Shown here: positions 45,696 to 59,800 of the stretch, piece by piece
Layout: each line of letters begins with the position of its first letter
Position numbering within the stretch: the stretch's first letter is position 1
From: Mastigias papua
Lineage: Eukaryota > Cnidaria > Scyphozoa > Rhizostomeae > Mastigiidae
Assembly (NCBI GenBank): GCA_964019165.1
Contig: OZ025276.1
Coordinates: 11,574,028 to 11,638,027 of the forward strand
Direction of reading: 5' to 3'
Length of the DNA stretch: 64,000 bases
Notes under the pieces: generated by a model
Databases searched by the model: none
Seen by the model: only the letters and a program-made list of their open reading frames with translations
Told to the model about the DNA's origin: nothing
Made by a program: the position numbers and the translations under genes

Positions 45696-48600
45696 TTATC
45701 TAAATTGTATGACCTGTCTGAAGATGAAGAAAGGAGAACTTTTCTGGACAAATATCTAGCTTTCATGAGTGTCAATGGTATGTAGTTACTTATGTTTCCT
45801 TTTCCGGGGCGACTTGTTTAGAAGTATTAAGAAAGTAGGAGTTTAGAAGTGAGTGAAAATGAGAGACTCAGTCGCTTTGATTGAAGGAATGCAAGAGCTG
45901 TAGTGAAGCTTACATAAAAGTTTCTTTAACTGTTTCAGAGTATACTACGTTACTGAACAGCTTTTGTCTACAGTTTCACTAGATTACAGACTCTGGACTT
46001 GAGTGATTGCATTTTCTGATAATATTGTTGTTTTTATGTTGACCGAGCGACGTCTATCGAAGACGTGGATTCATTCTGTTGTCCATTGACAGTTAACTCT
46101 TTTTAGTTGTTTAGAGTATCTTAGCGTGGTTTACACGTCCTTCTTCAGGAACTCCAATAACAAAAGTACCAATTGTCTGCAAGCAACCTCTGGACCTTTA
46201 TCGACTGTTTCGTGCTGTGCTTTTGAGGGGTGGATTGCAAGAGGTATTGTAGTATACACCTTTCGATATATTACTTTCGTTTACGTGTTTTTGTTATTAC
46301 GTATTATTTAGGCCCATTTGCATTTACTTTCGGGTTTCACATTTCGCATGCGAAATTGTTGTTCCCATTCCACATCCGTACTTTCGCACATCCTTAAACG
46401 TTGGCATATGGACTGGGAACAATGGGTTCGCATGGGAAATGCGAAATCCGAAAGTAAGTGGAAATGGGCCTTTAGATAATTACTTCGAACCCTGAAGAGG
46501 GTCATGCAATGTAGTTTGATTTATATATGATAGAACGCTAGTGGTTTTTGTAACCTTTTGAGAGAGTGTGCGGAGTCTGTTTGGCACTTGCCTTGAAGTG
46601 CCGATTTAAGTTAGGTTCTTGCAGAGAGGTCAAAAATACAAGTTGTGATTTGTTTTGTTTTGGTACAGATATGATGATAACAGAACTGTCCTGTACTCTC
46701 TTGTTTTTGAAGTTTCCTTTGGAAATGGCAGACTTCACTTTCTTTTCTTCTCAGGGCTTAGCTTTGTTAGTATTTTAAGATCCCCAAATCTTCGTAGCCT
46801 TGCGCATGACTCGAGTCCAACATCTATTTTGCGATTGTATGCTTTCCATATGTGCACATTGTAAAAATTTCAATACCGATGATGAGGCGTCACTAGGCCC
46901 GAAAAGTTTAAAATAATAGGATTCATAGTTTCAAATGAACATTTTCTTCCTCCGTCATTCTTTGAGTTATTATCCTGTTTACTTTGTGTACTGGTTCATC
47001 TAATTAATGTATATATTGTGGTTAATGTTAGGTCGCACCCGCCCTTAAGGTGCATACCCCATATAATGTACGTATGATATGTAGGCAGGGTCATTATGAC
47101 TGTAGACATTTAAACTCTTCTTCGTGCCTTTGTTTTTCAGGTAATGAAGAAGAAACAGTTCAGAGAAGTATTGAAATCAATCGACTTGACATCAACGAAT
47201 GCCTCTCTTGCTTACACTGTGAAGAATCAGTACACTAAGTACCTCCTACCATTTGAAACGAAAATGAAGGACTCTTTTCTGCGCGCTTGGCAAAAAGAAT
47301 CATCAAGTAAGTCAACAGAAAAGTCAGTGCCAACTATTGTATTAAACGACACTTTGCCCTCGGCGCAGCAGATGAGCAAAATCCAACAAATGGCAGCAAC
47401 GGGTATGGGACAGGACTCCGGACTGCGTGATTGGCAGATGCCGGTTCCCGATGCCTCCAATCAGTATCCGGTAAATAACCAGATGCAGATGCCTATGAGC
47501 CAGAACAATGTAATGAGCAGTGCAATGAGTATAAACCAAACACGGCCTGTCTACCCCGGTCGGACGTCATATGGAAATACACCCGATATGGGTTCAGGAT
47601 ACCCTATGAACTCCTTCATGCGTTTTCAACGACCAAACTTTCAGCGAAATCAAACCCAGGCTTACGGAGGGGGCCAGGGATACCCCTCATCAATGCAGCA
47701 GAATCCAATGCAGAATCCACTGTCACCATCATGGCCGAGGAATTTCCCGCAGAGACCACTGTCAGGGCCACCAGAACTGTTCCCAGAGGGTCTTCAGAGG
47801 GCACCATGGAGCCAATCACAACAGGGAATGAACAGAGCCCAGCACCCACAAGCTTATATTAATGAGAAACAGCGTCTATCAAATAAAATGAAAAGCTACC
47901 AGAGTAGTATAAAAGATCAGAATCCCCCGTGGCCAACGAATAAAGGACCCAATATTCCCTTGAAGCCAAAACGATCATCGACCCCTGTTACAGGGGATCA
48001 CACCAGCCAGTCACAGAAGTCATCCGTCCACTCAGCCTTAAAGCGAGAACCACTTGTTTTTCCACCAGATTCAGTGGAAAACACAAAGCCAGTCATAAAT
48101 AAACGGCCTAGGCTGACATCTAAGGAGCTAGGTATGCTTGTCTTTCTCCATTTCCTTTTCATGTGATATTGTTGCCTGTAGGAATTTTTTCACTACGTAT
48201 TCTTGAAAACCGAATTTTTTGGTATCTACTCATGCAACGTAAATTTACCGGGGGGAGGTTGATGGGGGGAGGGGGTGCGCGACAGAGACTCTGCTATAAG
48301 GCACGTGATCTTAACTCTGAGTATGGCATTATTAAATTATTTGGTTCCAATAAGTAGGAGGCATTCTAAGACAGGGAAAATATCGGTTGCTTCTATTTTT
48401 CATTATTTCACCGTCAAATGTCTTTATTGTAAAAGGTGGAATGAATGGTTTTGGCTTTATGTCAAATATGTTTCTTAATTTCCTTTACTCGCTGATTTGC
48501 TGCTATCATCTGCTCAAGTGTAGTATGGAATGTAGGAGTTGAAAGGCCTATGCCCCTGTATCATGGAATCAGTAGTTCTTTATTTTCCCTGTTCGGCCCA

Positions 48601-51149
48601 GTAAGCTGTCAGAATTAGCTATTTTGACTTGAGGGCTTATGAGAGTTTTATTGTCGTGTTGTATGTTAAAGGAAAGATCATATCAGCTGTTCGCTTATAA
48701 ATTGCTTCAATTGTTCTGTGTTATGTTAATGTTCTATTATTTATGATGCAATCGTCCATGCGAAGCATAGTGGAAAAGAGAGGCTGAGGAACGCAGGGAT
48801 GTGATTCAAAGATGAAATTCATGAAGAAATGGGAGTTGTTTTAGAATTGAAATCTTTCAACTGTGTGTATTTGGAACGTCTGGTATAAGAGCTTTGTAGT
48901 GATTGGGTTGGTAAGTGTGATGAAAAATTCAGTTGTTCATACTGTTTGCACTTTTTTCAGGCCCTGTTGAAGCATGGCGAATTATGATGTCATTGAAATC
49001 AGGAATGTTAGCGGAATGCACATGGGCTGTCGATACATTGAACATATTACTGCACGACGATAAAACGATTTCTTACTTTCATTTGCCGCAGCTGCCTGGT
49101 TTGTTGGACACACTGATGGACCACTTTCGAAGGTGCTGTATGGATACTTTTAACATTCTCAAAGGTGTCGAGGCAGCTATGCAGATTGAGAAGGAACTCA
49201 GTGCAACAGCGCCAGGGGACGGCCATGACTTGTCGAGCCGCAAGAAAACTCGAAAGGAGGTTTTGAATGAGTTATGGATAGGCGTCGTGAAGCACGCAAA
49301 GTCAAGTTACTCCGGAACGATTGCGTCACACAGTATTGTTGAAGGAGAGGAGGATGTATGTGACTTGACAGAAAGTACTTGGAAGACAGGAGGTGGAGAC
49401 GATACTTCTCATATTCAGCTGTCATTCCCCCCTAAGGGAAATGAACTCCGAACATTTCCTTTAAAAGATAGAGATGATAATCTGAGTCTAATGGAGGGGG
49501 GTGGTGGCTCAACAGAAGTACTTAAAGATGAGGACGAAACAGCGAGCACTCAACATGTGATTATGAAAGGGACTGACAGATTCGTGGATGGGAAGGTTGA
49601 GAGTTGCAATGATGTGATATCTAGGAAATGTATTGACAGCAAAATTAATCGAAAAGCGATAGAGCCATGTTCGAAGTTCAATCATGTTGAAGAATCGCTG
49701 CAGAAAATGGTCATCCCAAACAAATTGGCGTATTCATTTAGTGTGAAAATGAGCGAAAACGCTGATGGAAATTCCGAAGTGAATATTGGTTCTAACAAAA
49801 AAGATATGGAAGAGATATTGAAAACTTGCGGCGAGTCAAAAGACAAAAGCCGAAAACGTTCTTTGTCAAATTCAAATGAAGATAGTTCTATTACGATAAG
49901 TGAAAAGCTAACCGAAGAGGGGGAGAAGAAGGTCTCTGTAAATTTGGCAGCGTATGAAAGTTTCAAGGCGATGGAACATCTGGAGAGTGGCCTAGGTGAT
50001 ACAAAGCCCATTTTAGATAAAGCTGTTGAAGAGTTATGCACATCGTTAGAACTAGATACAGATTATACTAAACAATACCTAGACACATCAAAAGAATTCA
50101 TTGGCTACTTGAAAAATCGACTAACTGCTGAGAATCGTGGTAGGGTGCCGAGTCAAGAAGCATTTTCTCCTGAAAATTCGCCGTTTTGCTTACGTAGCAA
50201 CCACGAAGAATCGATATTTGCACGGCTAGTATCGGTATCGAACATTTTTAGGTCACTTTCCTTCGTTTCTGGTAACGACAACGATCTAGCTAATCACCCT
50301 GGGCTGTTGCTTTTAATGGGCAAATTGTTGATTTTCAAACACGACCACCCTATTACTGATCATTCGGAATTTCGTTTGACTCAGGAAGATTCCGACGTAG
50401 AGAACTGCGAAGCTACTAGCAATGGTTACAGTCAGGTTTGCCTAGAAGGGTTGAGAGCCGTTCGGGAGAATATCCTTGTTATTCTTGCAAATGTTGCTGG
50501 GCAGATGGATCTGTCGCGGTATCCGGAGCACATTATTCTACCACTATTAGACGGACTGTTACATTGGGTTGTTTGCCAATCGTCAGAAGCCCGTGATCCA
50601 ATGCCAACAGCTCCAAGCAAATACGCTTTGTCACCCAAGAGGCTAGCGCTCGAAACGCTTGCCAAGTTAAGTATTACGGATAACAACGTCGACTTGATTT
50701 TAGCGACTCCACCGGTCAGTCGCCTAAAGGGCGTTTTCAAGGAGTTGGTGAAGGCTATCGGTATTAAATCATCAATACCCGTTCGAGAATTTGCGGTTGT
50801 CGTTCTAGATAATTTGTCACACGGGGATAATATCATATCAACTATTATAGAACAGAAGTCTTGCATAGGTAACATATTGTTGTTTTTAGAAGAAGCAGAG
50901 AAGAACACATCCTCTTACGTGTCAGGCGGTGGAGTCGTTCAGCCTGGACTTAGTGCGGAGGAGGTGTGTGGAACCAGTGTAAACATGCTACGCAGAGCGG
51001 CAGATATCCTCCTTTGTTTAGCTCGTGGTGTCATAGATAAATCTCCATTTTTACCATACGCACACAGACTGTTATCTTTAGCTACGTCGCAAATGATGGA
51101 CACAAGTGTGCTAAAAATCTTGTCGGAGATCATGTACGAACTGAGGTAA
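45696..51149 (+). CDS. ARID1: ARID1A/ARID1B (BAF250, Osa) orthologue, ARID domain and C-terminal half (5-prime part missing)
   Basis: The visible exons are 45696-45777, 46149-46243, 47141-48131 and 48961-51149, giving 1,118 residues to TAA with consistent phases (0, 1, 0, 1). The first three encode the ARID DNA-binding domain: KLYDLSEDEERRTFLDKYLA, then KQPLDLYRLFRAVLLRGGLQ, then VMKKKQFREVLKSIDL..KNQYTKYLLPFE. These match the KLYELG...W-DRYLAF and RKPLDLYRLYVSV-GG motifs of ARID1 and not those of ARID2-5. A long Met/Gln/Pro/Asn-rich linker follows. Exon 4 opens with GPVEAWRIMMSLKSGMLAEC and TWAVDTLNILLHDD (BAF250_C start). It ends with the conserved armadillo-like C-terminus (PEHIILPLLDGLLHWVVC, LALETLAKLSITDNNVDLIL, MLRRAADILLCLARG). 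ARID1 is the large scaffold of canonical BAF (SWI/SNF) complexes. The linker between the two C-terminal blocks is acidic and poorly conserved. The N-terminal half is absent from this window. Confidence 0.94.
46311..46470. mobile_element. 160-bp foldback MITE with TTTA target-site duplication
   Basis: The left half (GGCCCATTTGCATTTACTTT, then CGGGTTTCACATTTCGCATG) is an imperfect inverse of the right half, which ends CCGAAAGTAAGTGGAAATGG and then GCC. The arms extend over about 60 bp. TTTA flanks each end directly, at 46307-46310 and 46471-46474. It lies in ARID1 intron 2 of this model. Confidence 0.88.
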
Positions 51150-53855
51150 AGGTAGAAAGAGGACATATCTTTTCTAATGCCAGTAGCCGGCAATATAAAG
51201 GAGATGTTGTTAAGATTCCATCCTCACTTAGCTTCCCATTGGTCCCCGGTAGGGCACACAGGTATTGCTTCAGGGCGTGAGTCATCCTCGCCATTTTATG
51301 CATTATTCAGGATACATGATCTAATGAAATGACATAAGTGCAGCCCCCCGTTGTTTTGTCCCATTTGTTACCCTGAGTTTTAGAAAATCCGTTGAATTAC
51401 CACGATTATTCTTGTTTCAATCCCCCCTCGGTATAGTTATCATTCTGATTTAATTAAATATTTCTCTTGTCCATGAAGAGTTGTAAAATGTCCCTTAGAG
51501 ATTAAGATATGCGTGTTTCACTTGTCGGTGCAGACGAGATGACATTGTAGTTTCTTTTCATTGATTGGCCCCGTGACTTCCACAGTACTTTGATTATCTT
51601 TGACAAACAATTTAATTGACCTAAATGTTTAGAGGCCTCCGCGTACTTAATAGTATTTCTTATGTTAATATTGAAAGCTAACATAGATCGTACAATAATT
51701 TGGGTTATTTGCTTCATTGCCCATTCTTATGTTGCAAGCACTGCTCTCCTGTTGGATACTTTGAAGCGGGCCCTCAACCTAACACTGTTGCATAGTTCTA
51801 TTCTTTTGTGGTGCCGCGCTAGTTGTGAGTGGGGAGTAGCTTTTAGCATATAAGCTGTCCGAGTACTATTTGGTATCTTTGCAAACCTGATTGGTGTTAG
51901 TGAGCGATCTGGAATTAGCTATCTTACGAGGGTGCAGTGTTTACCTCAGGAGATTACTATCCTTTCTTTAAAATCACTTTTAAACCCTAGAGGTAACCCC
52001 TCTCACCTGATCATATGTTCTTTTAGTTGAACAGTGCTGAAAATGTCATTTATATGGGAAAGTACAATTTTGAAATAGCTTGCTTTTTGAGAATTATATC
52101 TCACAAATACATATGGTTTCTGTATCCGTTGCCATCGGACGACGCATCGGTTATTCGACTGAGGGTTGTATGGAATTATGTCGTGAAGTAGATTTACCTG
52201 TCTTGTCGAGGTGTACGTGTTGTTTATGTCTTGTTACTAACATCCCTCTACAAATTCGGATGGGATTGTCTCAGATATATTTGTCAAAAGCGGTGACGGG
52301 GATTACTTCAATTTTTTCGGGATAGGGAGGCTGAGCGGGAGGACGGACGTAAGTTACGTCCTTGCGCTTGTGAACCCGCCAATACGCGATATCTCTGCAC
52401 TTTTTATTGGCCACAGCCGCTGGAAAAATCGTATGGGCAAAGTTTGATTAAGTTTCTGCGCAAAGATTGTAAGCAAAAGTTATAGATATGCCATCGCTAT
52501 CATGGCCATTCAGATAGTAAGGCCGAGGTTGGTTGGATAAATCTCGTCATCATGTGAGCATATTTAGGTCAGTTTATGTAGTATTGTGTATGTACAGGTA
52601 GATTTGTTTCTTGTTCAGTAAAATGTTTTTTGCAATTTGGCTTATCAGAATCTGTAACCATAAGAAATATTAAATTGTTTTATATATAGCTTGAATGATT
52701 GTAAAAAAATAGTTGTTTTTCAGCAAGTTCATCTATAACGGGATATTATCTGTCAGAGCCATTTACCATTCAAAGGGTAAATGCGTGCGCATTCATGGGA
52801 TTTTTTCTTTAAATGTCATACTGAGCAGTTTAAACGAGAGAACAATTCAATCAAAGATATGGTGCTTGATTCATAGTTTGATGGAAAATATAGAACTATA
52901 TATGTAAGGCAGTGTAGTAAGGTTTATGGAAGATTGGAGTGAATGGCCGGACTGCGGAGTTCTTTTACGTAACCCCATGGGCCTTTGCAGGCGCTGGTGC
53001 AAACACAAGCAGGAACTATAGTAACGAAAAATGATCGCCCAATCATAACAGTCCTTGAATTCAAAGATGGCGCAAAATGAGCAATCCACAACATTCTGCT
53101 ATCTCAACGTAAGCAGCTAAGGCTTTCTCTTGCTTACCACTAGAGGTGTAAATATCACTAAACGAGGAAGGATTATCTTTCAGATTGCTATATTTTGGTT
53201 TAATTGTAGTCTTACCTTGTTTCACATACCTTAGTGATTTATGGGCCTAGTATTGCTACTCACCAGTATCAGCTAGTGATTCCACGTTGTCAGCACATTT
53301 GTTTAGGGTACAGTAGAAGGCAGTTCCGCAATAGGAGCGACTAACTATAGCTTTCACTCTCACCAGCATGCATATACTCTATCTGAAGACATAAGTCAAG
53401 TTGTTTGACTTAACTAATTTGACTGCTACAAGTGGTATGGTACTGTGAATTTAGGTAACATCTGCTTGTAAAAGACATAACCAACTAGTCTTCAAATTTT
53501 TCTCACTGCTCTCAATTCCCTTTATCTTGAAGATTGCAAGTTTATTTTCTAAGTAAACTATGTTAATCTTGCTGAAGTGTTGCTGTGAGTGAAGGGGGAT
53601 GGGAGCTCTGTCCCCCCAATCAACATTAGTACTGAAGGAGCTCGCTATTAATGATTCCCTATACATATACATCATACTGTTGCTTTGTGCTCAATTTATT
53701 TGTACTTTTTCTAATTGAATGGTAGTGTTTTTTGTTGTTTAAATTTGTTGTATTATAGTTATATTGAAAGCTAACGGAATGTATGATGTGGAATTTAAAT
53801 GTAATGGTCAGAGCCTGAGATGAGCTGATTAATCCCATCTTCTATTTTTTATACA
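51150..53855. other. Intergenic region between ARID1 and the dynein gene
   Basis: It should contain the ARID1 3-prime UTR and the dynein promoter. Short inverted motifs occur (GGACGTAAGTTACGTCC at 52345-52361), but no gene was found. An acceptor-like TTTTTTATACAG ends at 53856, suggesting a non-coding first dynein exon upstream. Confidence 0.5.
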
Positions 53856-53898
53856 GAATCAAGGAGATTAAATTGCTGTTTGACACTTCGTTGACAGT

Positions 53899-56800
53899 AT
53901 GGATGAGAGACACTGGTGGATAGCAAATAAGTTACAGCAGACTTTTAAGTCTGATCAGCTAAGCAGTTCTAACCTTGCAGAAGATTTTCTATCTGACCAG
54001 GACATAATTGATAAGATCAATGAGTTCATAGCTGCAGATGGCAGCAACAAGCTTATATTTTATGGCCAGAAGGCAGTTCAGACTGAGGAAAGAATGGACA
54101 GTGGGTCTGGAAAAATACAAGTTTCAACTTCAGCTATTAGACTTAAAGATATTTTTTTGGATAATTCTGTTTCTGTCATATTTACCAGAACAGCTATTGG
54201 CCATGAGATTGATCCTCCATCAATGGAAAAAGAGGCATTTGTTTTAGAACTGAAGAGCAATGCTCTGTCTGTTTTTGCAAGCCTCCTCACTAATGCTTTT
54301 CTACCATTCTTTAAAGCACAAACAAACTGGGGTGAATGTTATGATCATGATGTTGTTGAGTTCTTGATGCATGCAGATAGGTATGCTGGAACATTGCAGG
54401 AATACGCAGCAATAATCACTGTCCCACAACATTTGCTCAGAAGACCTAATATGCAGATGGCCAGTGATCTAAAGCATAGTCGATTAGTAACAGTTAATCA
54501 TTCAGTTATTGCTGAATATGAACTACTGGTGCAAGATTGGATGCAAACAATTGAATCACTTCTCTCAGAAAGCATTGATGAAAAGTAAGTAAATTGAATC
54601 ATTTCTTTCAGAAAGCATCAATGAAATGAAAAGTAAGTTGATTGAAGATATTATCTCTCTAATAGCTTTCGAGTATCAGCATTCAATCTTTAGTGTGGGT
54701 TTTGATACATTCTCAGAGATCTGTCAATTTTTTTAGTCCAGATGTATTTAGTGGACCCCTATCAGAGCTAGAAATTTGGCAGAGAAGACAGAGGGTTTTG
54801 CTGAGTGTTGCTGATCAACTGAAAAATAAGGAATGTAAGACTGTCATTGGGATTCTCATCACTACAAAATCAAGGGTATTGAAGAAATGGAAAGTTGTTG
54901 ATGCAGGGTCAGTAGAACTATATTCATAGCTAATGTTGAGTAGCAAATACAAGGCACCAATCCAAGTGCTTGTCAATATAATATTCTTGTAATTGATGTA
55001 ATGTCTGCTTTTGTAACTTTCAATGTGATCTGTAAGCCTGTTGCCCTTTCACTTTTGAAGCAAACATGATTAAGTGTATAGAAATATGACAGCACTTATG
55101 TTTGTAGTTACAATTGGTTGTTTTAAATATAAACATGTGAATTAGTATGGCATATCTCTTATTTTGTAGGCTTACTGATGCTATAAATGAAACAAAAGAC
55201 AAAGTGAAATATTTGGAGTCACTTCGAAGATACTTTGACCAACTTAATGATGGCTATTCTCCAGTGCATTTTGCCAATGTAACAATTCCAGCAATCATAT
55301 CTGCTGTGAGGCAGATGGACAACATATCAAAGTTCTATGCAAAGACAGGTTTTCTTGGTGTCATTTTTAGAAAGGTAAATGTTAATCTGTTGTGTGGTTG
55401 TTAATGTTGATATCATTGCAGTTGTGCTGCAAAAGCCACTTGAAAATTGAGAAGGTGTATGAAGTTGTTCACTGAGACAATCCTGAAGTAAACATTATCA
55501 TAATCAGTGACAATTTATAACAGTGGTTTCCCAACTGGGATCCACAGGTTTCAGGAGGACTGCAAAGGGGTTCAAGGTACTATGAGAGGCTGCCATCACT
55601 TGTTTGATTCATTGTTTTATTAGCCTATATCACTGTTGATATTTGTTTTTATGACAGTATGTTAATGATAAGTTGCATTTTATGCCTCCATGGGACTCTG
55701 CTATGAAAAACCATGCTGCAGGGGACCACCTTGTAAAATAATTAATTTTAAAAGGTTTCGATAACACTGGCGTATAGCAAGAACCAGGGACTCTCTTCTC
55801 CTGAAAGAAGGTTAGCTGGCATTTTGGCATTTTGGTATTCTGCAAATCTAGTTAGCAAATTCTACTACTGATGCTTTCTCGAAAGATGAGCAATTATCTG
55901 CCGCTGATCATGAACCTAATCAACTATTTGTTCCCAGAATCAATTGTTTTAGGTCATAATATTTTTGGTAATTCTGTGTTACTTAGAACTATATTACTTC
56001 TGTTTAATTGCTATTATATCTCGCATGTTTGGTCCTTTCACAGATTACAAATCAATTAGTAATGAGCTGCAAGAGATCAATCAATGCCTGCTTGATTCAG
56101 TACAGTCAGAAGCCATCAAGTAATGTCTGGAGTGCAATTGAAAGTGATATCTCACAATCTGAGGATAATTATCAGCTGAGTACATTGCATGATTCAGCTG
56201 TGAAAACAAAAAGGGGAACACAACAAGATGCTGTGGTCAAGCAAGATTTTCTATCAACTTTAAAATCATGTTTATTGCTGCACAAACAATACCAAGACCA
56301 GTTGAGACATTTGAAGGATTCTCTAGGAGGGACTAATGCGTTATCCCATATACCTCCCACATCCCTTGCTATGTCTGCAAAGAAATACAATTCTCCTAGC
56401 CTTGGAAGCATCAATGCTGGCTCCATAAAACCACCTACTTCAAATCTGTCACCATCATTAAATTGTGAGTTGATGTATATTTAGAATGTCATATATAAAG
56501 TTTGGAGCTTGTAGAGTTGTGGCTGGTTGATTGATTGATGGCTAAATATCTAAACTACTGGTGGCTGGCTGGCTTGCTGGCTGGCTGGCTTGCTTTCTTG
56601 CTCGCTTGCTTGCTGGCTGACTGACTGAATGATTGCATGATTGAATGGCTGGCTTGCTGAATGATTGGGTGGCTAACTGACTGAATGACTGGCAGAGGCG
56701 TAGATAGAAGGTGATGATGGAGGCAAAAGACTTCCCTGTAGAGCTAGACTGCTATTTTGTTGGAAAATTTCTTAGCTTGTCGGAAAAATGGCACATACAT

Positions 56801-59800
56801 TTTTCTCTTTCATTTATATGTTAAATTTTGAAAGGAAAAGCTTTTGCATACTGAACTAGACTAAGACTAGACAGCTAAATAGACCGGTTACGAAAAAACG
56901 AATTTACTTATTGATATTTTTGTCGGAAAATCTACATTTCTTACCGCTCCTTTGAATTGTGCTATCTGCACATCTGATAGCTGGCAATTGACTGAATGAC
57001 TGGTAAGGTAGCTGACTGAATGACTAGCTGGCTGGCTGATTGGATGAATAGCTCACTACTAGTAGGCATGACAAAACATGCTATATAACAGGGATTCATA
57101 TTGTCAATATAGACCCCTACTGAAAATCTGTCATCCCATCTTTTGCAGCACCTGATAAAGGACGAGTCAGGTCAGCATCATCACGGACCTTAACAGGCAT
57201 TCCATTCACAGATGAAAATGCAATAATTGGCTATTTTGACCTATTTGCTCAAAGAGTCCACGATATCATCGAGCTTATCGAAACGCTAAAACAGTTCTCT
57301 AACTTGAATGTGATTTCGTCAGACCTACCTATCTTTGATTTTGAAGTGTTGTTTACAAATTCAGAGGAAAGTGTTATAGAGAGTGAGAAACCAGAGGGAG
57401 CTGATAAAGATAAGGATGAAGGTAGTACCGCAGAGAGTGGAAGCGGCGAAGGTCAGTTGTTTTTTGACTTATCTTCATGAATTGAGACACACAATACAAT
57501 GAGCTTTGTGTAGACCGCAAAGACCGTAAAAGATGGTATTCTTACCACTGCTTAGAACTTGTTTATGTTTAAGAAAAGATTTTCACTAAATTTTTTGATA
57601 AGAAGATGGAATACGACTGTCTTTCTGCTTTCTTTGCCTCTTCCCCATTCGATCAGGATAAATTTGCATTCATAATTTAGTGACAAAATGGAATTGTGTT
57701 TGGGTATCTGGAGTTAAGAAGCTCATATAAATACAATTTGAAAGGAAGCAAATCACATAATTTGGATTAGCACTTAAGCTAATGGCTGGCTTCATGATTT
57801 TCTGTATAGTTCATTTGTAAATCAACCACAGTTTTCTGTTCTATGGTTTGCATAGATGTTTTTAAGGCTGACTTGTGATGCGAGTATCACTACTGGAAGT
57901 GATTGTGGATGCGTTTCTTTTGTTCTTTTGATGACGTTATTAACTGTTGTAATCATATTTTTTCTTTTCCTTCGTTCAAATTTTTGAGTAGTTCTTTTTC
58001 CAAATTGGTATCTCATGGCCTCTCTGTTTTTTGTCCTCAATGTGGAAGCTTTCCTATTAGAGAACAACTTATTTGTTTATCTTTTTAATCTGCTACTGAA
58101 TGTTTCATAGACCGCCTTATTATATCTGTTTCGTTCACCGAAAATCATGCTTCAAATGAGAGAGTTATGGGGTACACTGCCTGCACATTTAGCTGACTGT
58201 GAGAAGTTTTGGTATGGTTCAATTCAGAGTTGGCTATTTTTGCTATTTGTAGTAAAATGTGATGATTTTGAGTATACTTAAGCATTTCTTTGACCTGATT
58301 ACCAAGGTACACAATGCAGTGATGAAGAAAAAGACAGCGATGAAGAAAGGGAAGATGAACCAACAGAGAGTGTTACCAAGGTTGTCTCCCGCCATGTTGA
58401 CGAGTTGACATCATTGCTGAAAAGGGATCTTGCCTCAGATACGCTGTTGGGTATAGATGGAAAAGGGAAGATCAACTTCGAAAAGACGTATTCAGAGTTT
58501 ATCAAAAATGTTTGCGAAGCTGAGACATTCATCATAAATTATATCAAGGTTCGTCCCATGTTTAGGTCTAGAACCGTTCATAATGGTAGAGAAATCATTT
58601 GTCATGATCCATATAGTGAGGCTTCTGTAGATAATTAGGGTATTAAAAACTATGTAGTTTTGAATCACATAGCATAGACATTCCTTATTTTGTATAAACT
58701 GTGTGATAAGATATTGATTCATTTTTTGTGCAATATATCTGTGATGAATTGTTGATATTGTTGGCTCAATTGCACATTTTGTAAAAAGAAAATTTGTTTA
58801 TCCACTACTGAAACTTTTTATCTTTTTGATCATTTCAGTTCTAACATTCTTACTGACAGACAGAAAGACAGAAAGACAGAGAGACAGATAGACAGACCGA
58901 CAGACCGACAGATACTGCAAACGCATAACACTGGAATACATAGATTAACACAGGAAATCTATTCAAATTTAATAAAATGATTGGATTGCGTGAAAATTGA
59001 AATTTCAAATTGGTATAAACTTATCAGCCATCCTAGCTCTAAAAAATCCAATACCGAACTTTCTTTACTTTTTCGGCATTTGTACTTCTTTCTTATGAAA
59101 GCATGTATCTGAAGTTTCATTGTTTTAAACCTGATTTCTTCTGTTGATATTGACACTGACCGATTCCATGAGTTTTCGAATTAAGCTCAGAAGAGTCTTA
59201 TTTTGAGTGTTTTGCTCTAATAGTTGATGCTGAATAAAATCAATCTTGCACGAAACAGGCGTTAGAGTGAACTTTTAAGGTTATACTCAGACGTACATGC
59301 TCATTTTCCCATGCCCTAAAATGTCTCCACTTTTTGGCATTATTGACAATCTGTTTTGCCAACAGATTACTCAAAAAGAATTGATAGATGGAGAAATAGT
59401 ATATGAGGTAACCTTGTTATGCATACGTACATAATGCGAGTATGTAATAAGTTATGAGAGAGCTATTTTTATTCTTCAGAACACATTTAAGATGAAATGG
59501 AAGACAATGAAAGCTTTGGAAATTCTTGGAAGGTAAGAAAATTTGATATCTTTCTTCTTCACTTTATATCGTCTGTTGTGTTTTTTCTATCGGTTTTCTT
59601 TTTGTAGTCTATGCGTATTGCTATACTTTGTTGCTTATTGATAGCTTCAAGCCAGTAGCTAATCGGATGGCCTTGCGTTCAGTTCTATCGGAGAAATACG
59701 TTGAAGTTTTCGTTGGATTTGAAAAGGATCTTGATGATACCCAACAAGCTTATGAAGCCTTCAAGGTAAATGAAAATTGCTCGATTGCTTCTTTTAGATC

